A stretch of DNA of 64,000 nt from Streptomyces violaceusniger (GTDB lineage Bacteria > Actinomycetota > Actinomycetes > Streptomycetales > Streptomycetaceae). Under the pieces are notes generated by a model. The model searched no databases. It saw nothing but the letters and a program-made list of their open reading frames with translations, and was not told the origin of the DNA. The translations under genes were made by a program, and so were the position numbers. How positions within the stretch are numbered: position 1 is the first letter of the stretch; every line of letters starts with the position of its first letter. Of the stretch, positions 38,547 through 47,561 are shown one piece after another. The stretch covers positions 3,658,001 through 3,722,000 of the forward strand of contig BJHW01000001.1 in the NCBI GenBank assembly GCA_005405945.1, read 5' to 3'.

Positions 38547-40304
38547 TCATCCCTGGTCGTCTAGGTGTTTGTCCCGGTGCTGTGGGCTCGCCTCGGGGCG
38601 CGTGGCATCGCGCCTGTGGGCTCGCTCACTGAGCTCGATGGCTTCGCGGAGTACCTGGCGGTCGTCGAAGGCCCGGACCACGCCCGCGATGTCCTGGCCC
38701 AGCTCGTGTCCCTTGCCCGCCACGATGACGGTGTCACCCGGCTCGGCGCGGGCGACGGCGGCCGCGATCGCGTTGGCCCGGTCCTCCTCGACCAGCACAT
38801 CACCGCGCTCGTGGGCGGGCACCTCGGCGGCGCCCGCGAGCATGGCGGCGAGGATCGCGAGCGGGTCCTCGGAGCGGGGGTTGTCGGAGGTGAGGACGGC
38901 CGTGTCGGCGTACCGGGCCACCGCGGCGCCCATGGGGCCGCGCTTGAGCCGGTCGCGGTCCCCGCCGCAGCCGAGGACGGCGTGCAGCTTGCCGTCGGTC
39001 ACCTTACGGAGGGCACGCAGCACCGACTCCACGGCGTCGGTCTTGTGGGCGTAGTCGACGACCGCGAGGTACGGCTGGCCCACGTCGACCCGCTCCAGCC
39101 GCCCTGGTACGCCGGGGACGGCGGCGACGCCGTCGGCGGCCGTCTGCGGGTCGATCCCGGCGACGGCGAGCGCGACGACGGCGGCGAGCGCGTTGGCCAC
39201 GTTGAAGGGGCCCGGGAGGGGCGCGGCGGCCCGTACGGACTCACCGTTCGGGCCGACGGCGGTGAAGGTCGAGCCGAGCGGGCCCACCTCGACGTCCGCG
39301 GCGCGCCAGTGGGCGTCGGGGTGGCCCTCGGCGGAGAAGGTGGTGACGGGCACCTCGGACTGCTCGATCAGGCGGCGGCCGTACTCGTCGTCGTAGTTGA
39401 TCACTCCGAGGCGGCTGCGGGCCTTGGTGAACAGCTGGGCCTTGGCCTGGAAGTAGTCCTCCATGCCGGAGTGGAACTCCATGTGCTCCGGGCTGAGGTT
39501 GTTGAAGACCGCCACGTCGAAGACGCAGCCGTCGACGCGGCCGAGGACCAGGGCGTGGCTGGAGACCTCCATGACGACCGAGCGGACGTCGCGCTCCCGC
39601 ATCACCGCGAACAGCGCCTGGAGGTCGGTGGCCTCGGGGGTGGTGCGCTCGGACTTGATGCGCTCGTCGCCGATCCGCGTCTCCACGGTGCCGATGAGCC
39701 CCGTAAGGCCGCCGTCGTGCTTCGCGGCGGCCTTGAGGCCGCCCTCGATGAGATACGCGGTCGTAGTCTTGCCGGAGGTACCGGTGATGCCGATCTGGAG
39801 CAGGTCGTGACCCGGCTCGCCGTAGATCGTGGCGGCCAGCGCGCCCATCCGGCCGCGCGGGTCGTCCACCGCGAGGACCGGCAGGCCGGTGGCGGCGGCG
39901 CGCTCGGCACCGGCCGGGTCGGTCAGCACCGCGACCGCGCCGAGGTCGGCGGCCTGGGCGGCGAAGTCCGCGCCGTGGAGGCGGGCACCGGCCAGCGCGG
40001 CGTACACATCGCCGGGGCGTACGGCCCGCGAGTCATGGGTGATCCCGGTGACCGCGGCCCGTTCCGAGGCTTCGGGGGCTTCGACGCCCAGCTGATCCGC
40101 CAGCTCCGCCAGCGGGGTCGGGCGGACCTGGAGAGGACGGGGCGCTCCCGGGTATTCCACAGAAACGTCCTTCTGAGGGGTTTGGGACTGATCAGCGTGG
40201 GGCACGGCGGTGAGCGTACCCGGGACACCCGCTCCCCCGCGAAATGAGGCGGCGGTGCGGGGCCGTACCGGACCGTGGTTCCCGGGGTCCGGCGTGATCG
40301 TCAT
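38547..40304 (-). CDS. murE: UDP-MurNAc-dipeptide:diaminopimelate ligase
   Basis: This is a 585-residue Mur ligase that adds the third stem residue. An extra N-terminal stretch of about 50 residues precedes the UDP-binding domain (THDSRAVRPGDVYAALAGARLHGADF). The ATP loop is GITGTSGKTTTAYLIEGGL. The motif DNPRSEDP marks diaminopimelate-adding enzymes, whereas Lys-adding ones have D(D/N)P(N/A). This fits the LL-diaminopimelate wall of Streptomyces. ATG 40304 is chosen over the adjacent GTG 40307. The gene begins 15 bp after ftsI ends. Confidence 0.94.
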   Translation of the reverse strand: MTITPDPGNHGPVRPRTAASFRGGAGVPGTLTAVPHADQSQTPQKDVSVEYPGAPRPLQVRPTPLAELADQLGVEAPEASERAAVTGITHDSRAVRPGDVYAALAGARLHGADFAAQAADLGAVAVLTDPAGAERAAATGLPVLAVDDPRGRMGALAATIYGEPGHDLLQIGITGTSGKTTTAYLIEGGLKAAAKHDGGLTGLIGTVETRIGDERIKSERTTPEATDLQALFAVMRERDVRSVVMEVSSHALVLGRVDGCVFDVAVFNNLSPEHMEFHSGMEDYFQAKAQLFTKARSRLGVINYDDEYGRRLIEQSEVPVTTFSAEGHPDAHWRAADVEVGPLGSTFTAVGPNGESVRAAAPLPGPFNVANALAAVVALAVAGIDPQTAADGVAAVPGVPGRLERVDVGQPYLAVVDYAHKTDAVESVLRALRKVTDGKLHAVLGCGGDRDRLKRGPMGAAVARYADTAVLTSDNPRSEDPLAILAAMLAGAAEVPAHERGDVLVEEDRANAIAAAVARAEPGDTVIVAGKGHELGQDIAGVVRAFDDRQVLREAIELSERAHRRDATRPEASPQHRDKHLDDQG

Positions 40305-40319
40305 CACTGCTGGGTCCGC

Positions 40320-42302
40320 TCACTGGCCCGGGTTGTAGCTCACCGGGAGCCGTTTGGGCTGCTTCCCGGACGGCGGGACCCGCAAGGCCTTGAGGCCGAA
40401 CTCCATGACCTTCTTGTAGACCGGTCCGCAGACCTGACCGCCGAAATAGCTGCCCTTGGTCGGGTTCTGAACGGCACAGTAGACGGTCAGCCGAGGTTTG
40501 TCGGCCGGGGCGAAGCCGGCGAAGGACGCGGTGTAGCCGCGGTAGCGGCCGGTCTTGGGGTCCACCCGGTTGGAGGTGCCGGTCTTGCCCGCGACAAGAT
40601 AGCCCGGGATCTTCGCCTTGGTGCCGGTGCCCTGCTGGTCGTCGACGACCGACTCGAGCATCTCGGCGAGCGTCTTCGCGGTCTCCTTACTGACGACACG
40701 GGTCTTCTTGGGGGCGGGCGCGGCGGTGAAGTCGCCGCCGGGCCCCCTGGCGCCGCGGACGAGGGTGGGCGCGATGCGCTCGCCCCCGTTGGCGATGGTG
40801 GAGTACACCGAGGCCGCCTGGACGGAGTTGAGCGACAGCCCCTGGCCGAAGGGGATGGTGTACTGCTGCGAGGCGCTCCAGTCCTGCGGCTTGGCCAGGA
40901 TGCCCGGGGTCTCGCCGGGGAAGCCGAGCCCGGTGGGCCGGCCGATCCCGAACTTGCGCAGGTAGGAGTAGAGGATCTGGTTCCGCTGCCGCTTGGTCTT
41001 GCCCAACTGCTCGGTGGCGAGGATCGTGCCGATGTTGCTGGACTTGGCGAGCACGCCGTTGAGCGTGAGGTACCAGGTCGGATGGTCGATGTCGTCGGCG
41101 AAGGCCCGGTCCGCGCGCGGCAGCCGGTTGGGGACCACCACATGGGTGTCCCAGCGCGCCACGCCCTCCTGGAGGACGGCGGCCATGGACATCAGCTTGC
41201 TGACGCTGCCGGGCTCGTAGGCGTCGGAGACCGCGGCGTTGCCCAGGGCGGCGGCGTCAGTGGTGGTGATGTCGTTGGGGTCGAAGCCGGGGGCGTTGGC
41301 CAGGGCCAGGAGCTGTCCGGTGCGGGTGTCCTGGACGACGACGTAGCCACGGTCGGCCCCGGACTTGCGCACCTGGTCGGCGATGGCGCTCTGGGCGGCC
41401 CACTGGATGTCCCGGTCGATGGTCAGCTCGTAGTCGCTGCCGGGGACCGCGGGCTGCTCCTTGACGTCGCCGGTGGGCACCTGGTGGCCGCCGGACTGGG
41501 CGTAGACGCGCTTGCCGTCCTTGCCCGCGAGCTTCTTGTCGAGCTGCTGCTCGAGCCCGGCGGTGCCGCGTCCGTCGGCGTCCACGAATCCCAGGATCCC
41601 GGCGGCGAGGTCCCCGTTCGGATAGACCCGCTTGCTGTGCGCCTCGCGGTTGACCCCGGCCAGGACATTGGTGCCCTTGCCCTTGGCCGCCGCGTCGTCC
41701 AGGGCGCTCTTCAGGTCCTTGATCTGGTTCCAGACCTGCGGGGACTGCTGCCGGGCGAGCACGACGTACTGCGACCTGGGATTGTCCGTGAGCTTCTGCT
41801 CCAGGTCCGCCTGGTCCTTGCCGAGGATCGGCGCCAGCAGGGCCGCGGCCTGGCGAGGCGCGTCACGGGTCTTCGAAGTCTTGGGCGTGAGGAGGTCAGG
41901 AGCCGCGGTGATGTCGTACGCGTCCACCGTGGTGGCCAGGTCGACGCCGTTGCGGTCGGTGATGGAGCCGCGCTCGGCGGACAGCTTCACCGGGATGTAG
42001 CGGTTGACGTTGGCCTTGGCCGCGTAGGCGCTGGCGTCGACGGCCTGCACCTGGAGCAGCCGTACGACGAAGACCAGCATGACGAGGGTGAGGCCGAGGC
42101 TGATCAGCCGCAGCCGGGGGCGCGGGCTGCCCAGCCGCAGCTGCTGGGGAGCGCCGGGGCGGGGTCGCGGCGCCGGACGGCCGGAAGATTTTCCGGCACG
42201 GTCGCCGGGGCGCCGAGCCGGGTCCTGGCGCGGGCGGCGGTCGCCGCGGGGACCGGCCGGGCCGGGCACCCTGCGGCGGCGGGGGTCCTGGGGCGCGCTC
42301 AC
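40320..42302 (-). CDS. ftsI: Penicillin-binding protein, septal transpeptidase FtsI
   Basis: This is about 660 residues from GTG 42302 (VSAPQDPRRRRVPGP). GTG 42353 is possible but adds a low-complexity stretch. An Arg/Pro-rich tail is followed by one membrane helix (LISLGLTLVMLVFVVRLLQVQ), the dimerisation domain (AERGSITDRNGVDLA), and the transpeptidase domain with active-site motifs SVSK (in EPGSVSKLMSMA), SSN (AKSSNIGT) and KTGT (VAGKTGTSN). It crosslinks septal peptidoglycan with FtsW. Its stop lies 15 bp before murE, and the gap to ftsL is 121 bp. Confidence 0.95.
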   Translation of the reverse strand: MSAPQDPRRRRVPGPAGPRGDRRPRQDPARRPGDRAGKSSGRPAPRPRPGAPQQLRLGSPRPRLRLISLGLTLVMLVFVVRLLQVQAVDASAYAAKANVNRYIPVKLSAERGSITDRNGVDLATTVDAYDITAAPDLLTPKTSKTRDAPRQAAALLAPILGKDQADLEQKLTDNPRSQYVVLARQQSPQVWNQIKDLKSALDDAAAKGKGTNVLAGVNREAHSKRVYPNGDLAAGILGFVDADGRGTAGLEQQLDKKLAGKDGKRVYAQSGGHQVPTGDVKEQPAVPGSDYELTIDRDIQWAAQSAIADQVRKSGADRGYVVVQDTRTGQLLALANAPGFDPNDITTTDAAALGNAAVSDAYEPGSVSKLMSMAAVLQEGVARWDTHVVVPNRLPRADRAFADDIDHPTWYLTLNGVLAKSSNIGTILATEQLGKTKRQRNQILYSYLRKFGIGRPTGLGFPGETPGILAKPQDWSASQQYTIPFGQGLSLNSVQAASVYSTIANGGERIAPTLVRGARGPGGDFTAAPAPKKTRVVSKETAKTLAEMLESVVDDQQGTGTKAKIPGYLVAGKTGTSNRVDPKTGRYRGYTASFAGFAPADKPRLTVYCAVQNPTKGSYFGGQVCGPVYKKVMEFGLKALRVPPSGKQPKRLPVSYNPGQ

Positions 42303-42423
42303 GCGACGACCGCCCTCGGGCCGGTGGCCGTCCACCGCTCGGTGGCCGTCCACCGCGCGCGGGCGGTCGTCCGCGCGGGCGGGGTGGGCTGGGCGCAGGC
42401 TGGGGATCGCGTCACCGTGTCAC

Positions 42424-42978
42424 CTACTGAGGGGCCGGGGTGGAGTTCGCGGAGGCAGAGGTGGGTGCGGAGGCGGAGTGGCCGGTGGGCAGCCCCCACG
42501 GTGCCACCGAGGCCGTGGCGGACGGCGGCGTCGGCGGCGCGAGGGCGGACAGGACGGGCGACGCCCCGGACGGCGTGGTGTCGAGCGAGGGCGGCAGCAC
42601 CCGGCCACGGCCGCCGAGCACCGAGGGCTGCCCCGTGGCGGGCGCGGGCACCCCGCTGACCGAGCCGTCCGGGTTGAGGAAGGCCGGGTTGCCGCCGGGC
42701 ACCATCCCCAGCTCCCGGGCGCGCCGCTCCAGCTCACCGGGCGCGGAGAGCTTGTCCACGTCCTGCTGGAGGGCCTGGCGCTCGTCGGTGAGCTCCTTGG
42801 TCTGCTTCTCCAGCCTGCTGAGCTCGAACGACCCCTGGTTGAGGGAGGAGTTCAGCAGCAGCAGCGCGATCAGGCCGGAGCCGAGCAGGACCACGACGAG
42901 CAGCACGAAGGGCGTGCGCCTGGCCGTGGTGGCGCCCGGCGCCGACCGCCCTTTCGGGCCCGTCCCCCGCGCACTCAT
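42424..42978 (-). CDS. ftsL: Cell division protein FtsL
   Basis: This is a 184-residue bitopic protein: a basic cytoplasmic tail, one helix (TPFVLLVVVLLGSGLIALLLL), then a leucine-zipper-like coiled coil (FELSRLEKQTKELTDERQALQQDVDKLSAPGELERRARELGM), and a long Pro/Ser/Ala-rich extracellular tail typical of actinobacteria. It pairs with DivIC and FtsQ. ATG 42978 overlaps the restored stop of rsmH (ATGA), which also supports the frame correction made in that gene. Confidence 0.93.
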   Translation of the reverse strand: MSARGTGPKGRSAPGATTARRTPFVLLVVVLLGSGLIALLLLNSSLNQGSFELSRLEKQTKELTDERQALQQDVDKLSAPGELERRARELGMVPGGNPAFLNPDGSVSGVPAPATGQPSVLGGRGRVLPPSLDTTPSGASPVLSALAPPTPPSATASVAPWGLPTGHSASAPTSASANSTPAPQ

Positions 42979-43936
42979 GGAGCGACCTCTTCCCGGATCC
43001 GCTCCGCCCCCCGGAACCGGGCCGGGGCGGCCCGGCGGTTCTCGGCGATCTCCTCCTCGGTGGGCAGCTCCGCGCCGCGGGTGAGCAGCTTCAGCCGGGG
43101 CTGGTACTGCTCGGGATGACCGGCAGCCCCGGGGGCGCCGTATGGCTGGCACCGGCCGCGAGCACCTGCTTGACCAGGCGGTCCTCCAGCGAGTGATACG
43201 ACAGCACGGCGATCCGGCCGCCGACCGCGAGCGCCCTTACGGCCGCCGGGATGGCCCGCTCCAGGACCGCGAGCTCGCCGTTGACCTCGATCCGCAGCGC
43301 CTGGAAGGTGCGCTTGGCCGGGTTGCCGCCGGTGCGCTTGGCCGCCTGCGGCAGCGCCTCGCGGATCAGCTCGACGAGCCGGGCGCTGGTGGTGAACGGC
43401 TCCTTGGCGCGCTCGCGCACCACCGCGTCCACGATCTTCTTGGCGAACTTCTCCTCGCCGTACGTCCGCAGGATGCGCACCAGGTCGCCCGGCGGATAGG
43501 TGTTGAGCACCTCCGCCGCGCTGACTCCGGTGGTCTGGTCCATCCGCATGTCCAGCGGGGCGTCCTGGGCGTAGGCGAAGCCGCGCTCGGCCTCGTCCAA
43601 CTGCATGGACGACACGCCGAGGTCGAAGAGGATCCCCTGGACGCGCGGGACGCCGAGCCGGTCGAGGACCTCGGGCAGCTCGTCGTAGACCGCGTGGACC
43701 AGCGTCGCCCGATCGCCGTAAGGGGCCAGCCGCTCCCCGGCGAGCCGCAGCGCGGACGGGTCGCGGTCGAGGGCGATGAGCCGGGCCTCGGGGAAGTCGC
43801 GCAGCAGCGCCTCGCTGTGGCCGCCGAGACCCAGGGTGCAGTCGACCACGACCGCGCCTGGCTGGGCGAGAGCGGGGGCCAGCATGTCCAGACAGCGCTG
43901 GAGCATGACGGGAACGTGGAGAGCGTTGCTGCTCAT
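42975..43936 (-). CDS. rsmH: 16S rRNA (cytosine-1402 N4)-methyltransferase (apparent frameshift)
   Basis: The restored product is about 320 residues from ATG 43936 (MSSNALHVPVMLQRCLDML). The SAM-binding loop VVDCTLGLGGHSEALL, the DRDPSAL segment, and the RsmH motifs GILFDLGVSSMQLDEAERGFAYAQDAPLDMRMD and VLSYHSLEDRLVKQ are clear. The frame breaks near 43113-43115. One more C on the coding strand gives [31 protein letters not shown], and the stop then overlaps the ftsL ATG. It methylates C1402 of 16S rRNA and is the first gene of the leftward dcw run. No mraZ-like gene precedes it. Confidence 0.94.
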
Positions 43937-44343
43937 TGCGCTGCTCGTGCGCCCTTCTGAGGATCGGGCGAGGATGATACGCACCGCCGGGTCCCCGCCC
44001 GCTCTGAAGGGGAAGTGGCCTACTGGCGCCGGGGAAGTGACGTCAGGCGGCCGGAGCGGGAGGAGGCCGAGGGGTACGTACGCACCGCGCTCACGCGAAA
44101 TTCCGGGATCCGAGGGGAGCGTCACGCCTCCCACTTCGCGCCACTTTAGTCCACTCGTCCCTTCGGTCAACCAACCGGCCTGCGCGTCCCGCCCCGGGGT
44201 GGTACCCCCTCCCGGGGCACCGGACGGCGGGGCGCGAGGGGGTGTGGATTGCCTCACATCACCCCTTCGGCCCACCCCGTTGCCCTCGTTTGCCCTACCT
44301 AAAGAAAAGACAAAATCCCCTGGTGAAAGGTAGCGTCGTCATC
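43937..44343. other. 407-bp divergent promoter region, rsmH and carbonic anhydrase
   Basis: No gene is supported. The region separates the first dcw gene (leftward) from the carbonic anhydrase gene (rightward), so it must hold promoters for both. The 3' part (about 44286-44330, with AAAGAAAAGACAAAA) is unusually AT-rich and is probably the carbonic anhydrase promoter or leader. No -10/-35 pair could be named with confidence. A CCCCGGGG-type inverted repeat lies near 44195-44222. Confidence 0.6.
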
Positions 44344-44898
44344 ATGTCGATATCAGCGCCGCAGCCGAACCCGTCCACCGACCGCGACGCCCGCACGGGA
44401 GACACGGTCACCGACAGCCTCGTGGAGGCCAACCGCAAATACGCCGAGAAGTTCACCGACCCGGGGATGGATGCGCGACCGGTCCGGCGCGTCGCCATCG
44501 TCGCGTGCATGGACGCCCGTCTGGACCTGCACGAGGCGCTCGGCCTGGAGCTGGGCGACTGCCACACCATCCGTAACGCGGGCGGCGTGGTCACCGACGA
44601 CATCATCCGTTCCCTGACCATCAGCCAGCGGGCCCTGGGGACCCGCAGCGTCGTGCTCATCCACCACACCGGCTGCGGTCTGCTGAACCTCACCGAGGAC
44701 TTCCGGCACGAGCTGGAGGAGGAGGTGGGACAGCGGCCGTCGTGGGCGGTCGAGGCGTTCAAGGACCTCGACGCCGACGTCCGCCAGTCGATGGAGCGGG
44801 TGCGCACCTCGCCGTTCCTGCTGCACACCGACGACGTCCGCGGCTTCGTCTTCGACGTGACGACGGGTCTGCTGCGGGAGGTCACCCCTCGGACGTGA
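44344..44898 (+). CDS. Beta-class carbonic anhydrase
   Basis: This is a 184-residue enzyme interconverting CO2 and bicarbonate. The zinc ligands are visible as Cys-Asp in ACMDARLDL and His-x-x-Cys in IHHTGCGLL, with the RNAGGVVTDD segment between. ATG 44344 follows AAAGG about 12 bp upstream. The open frame extends back to 44242, but that part lies in the AT-rich promoter. It is a short beta class (plant-type clade D-like) by length. It stands alone between dcw and the MoxR operon. Confidence 0.93.
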   Translation: MSISAPQPNPSTDRDARTGDTVTDSLVEANRKYAEKFTDPGMDARPVRRVAIVACMDARLDLHEALGLELGDCHTIRNAGGVVTDDIIRSLTISQRALGTRSVVLIHHTGCGLLNLTEDFRHELEEEVGQRPSWAVEAFKDLDADVRQSMERVRTSPFLLHTDDVRGFVFDVTTGLLREVTPRT

Positions 44899-44966
44899 GA
44901 GAGGTGCTGGAGACGCGGAAGGGATTCAGCACTCGAACTCGTACAAGCGTGACAAATAACCCCGGG

Positions 44967-44975
44967 TTATCCACA
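44967..44975 (+). promoter_or_regulatory. Single perfect DnaA-box sequence
   Basis: TTATCCACA at 44967-44975 matches the bacterial DnaA-box consensus exactly. It lies in the gap between the carbonic anhydrase and moxR genes. No second box is seen nearby, so it is not an origin. A regulatory role or chance match is possible. Confidence 0.35.
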
Positions 44976-45017
44976 GCCGAGTGACGCGAGGCCGCGGAGA
45001 CCGCAAGAATGCATAGG

Positions 45018-45056
45018 TGACATCGTCCCCCGCAACCACGCGGGGGAACGATGTCA
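45018..45056. terminator. Long inverted repeat upstream of moxR
   Basis: TGACATCGTCCCCCGC (45018-45033) pairs with GCGGGGGAACGATGTCA (45040-45056) with one bulged base and a 6-nt loop. It may end the carbonic anhydrase transcript or act in the moxR leader. There is no U tract. Confidence 0.55.
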
Positions 45057-45120
45057 GCGTTTGCGGTGGGCCGGTCCGTTCCGAGGGCAACGGCCCTGAG
45101 AACGGGCCGAGGAGGGCCGG

Positions 45121-46172
<1,052 letters not shown>

Positions 46173-46173
<1 letters not shown>

Positions 46174-47561
46174 TGGCCGCAGGGGGGACGGACATGGGCC
46201 CCGAGGGGCCCGGCGCCGGCGGGCAGTCGGGCGGGCTGCGGACCGCCCTCGCCGGTCTGACCACCCGCGGCCGTTCCTTCCTGGCCGCCGGGGTGGCCGC
46301 CGCGGTGTGCAGCTATGTCCTGGGCCAGGCGGATCTGCTGCGGGTCGGGCTGCTGCTGGCCGCGCTGCCGCTGGTCTGCGTGGCCGTGGTCTACCGCACC
46401 CGGTACCGGGTGGCGGGCAGCCGACGGCTCGCGCCCGCGCGGGTGCCCGCGGGCTCCGAGGCCCGGGTGCACCTGCGGATGGACAATGTCTCGCGGCTGC
46501 CCACCGGGCTGCTGATGCTCCAGGACCGGGTGCCCTATGTGCTGGGGCCGCGCCCGAGGTTCGTACTGGACCGGGTGGAGCCGGGCGGCCGCCGCGAGGT
46601 GTCCTACCGGGTCCGCTCGGATCTGCGCGGCCGCTATCCGCTGGGCCCGCTCCAGCTGCGGCTGAGCGATCCGTTCGGGATGTGCGAGCTCACCCGCGCC
46701 TTCAGCGCCTACGACACGCTCACGGTGGTGCCCCGGGTCGAGCCGCTGCCCCCGGTGCGCCTGACCGGCGAGGCCGCGGGGTACGGGGACGGGCGGCACC
46801 GCTCGCTGGCGCTGGCCGGTGAGGACGATGTCATCCCGCGCGGCTACCGCACAGGCGACGATCTGCGCCGGGTGCACTGGCGCTCCACCGCGCGCTACGG
46901 GGAGCTCATGGTCCGCCGGGAGGAGCAGCCGCAGCGGGCCCACTGCACGGTGCTGCTGGACACCCGGCGCACCGCCCACTACGGCTCGGGGCCGGACTCG
47001 GCCTTCGAATGGGCGGTCTCCGGGGCGGCCTCGGCCGCGGTCCACCTGCTGGAGCGGGGCTACGCGGTCCGGCTGCTGACCGACACCGGAAGCTCGGTGC
47101 CGGGCCCGGACGGCGGAGGCGGCTTCACCGGCTCCACCCATGACTCGGCGGAGACGGCCGGGCTGATGCTGGACACCCTCGCCGTGGTGGACCACTCCGA
47201 CGGCGGAGGGCTGTCGCCCGCCTATGAGGTGCTGCGCGGCGGCGGGGAAGGACTGCTGGTGGCCTTCCTGGGCGATCTGGACGAGGAGCAGGCGGCGATG
47301 GCCGCCCGGATGCGGCACCGCACCACGGCCGCGGTGGCCTTTGTGCTGGACGGCGCCGCCTGGTCGCGCGGGGCGGAGTCCGGGAGCACCCAGGAGCTGG
47401 AGGACCGGCTGCGGCGGCTGCGCGAGGCGGGCTGGACGGCGCTGCCGGTCGGCCCTGGCGCCTCGCTGGCGCAGCTGTGGCGGCAGGCCGACGCCCAGGG
47501 CGCCACCCGGGCGGACGCCGGAAGCCGCGCGGTCGGCGGCATGACAGGGAGCTGGACATGA
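46173..47561 (+). CDS. DUF58-domain membrane protein
   Basis: This protein of about 462 residues has two close membrane helices near the N-terminus (FLAAGVAAAVCSYVLGQADLLRVGLLLAALPLVCVAVV), a beta-rich region, and a DUF58 domain. The latter is marked by GEDDVIPRGYRTGDDLRRVHWRSTARYGELMVRREEQ followed by a VWA-like part (CTVLLDTRRTAHYG). It is the usual partner of MoxR and transglutaminase genes. The ATG 46173 shares one base with the moxR stop. GTG 46170 one codon earlier is an alternative. Its stop overlaps the next ATG. Confidence 0.92.

Noticed and set aside
44242..44343. Longer start for the carbonic anhydrase
   Set aside because: The extra 34 residues come from the AT-rich promoter/leader and do not look like protein. 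ATG 44344 has a better ribosome site.
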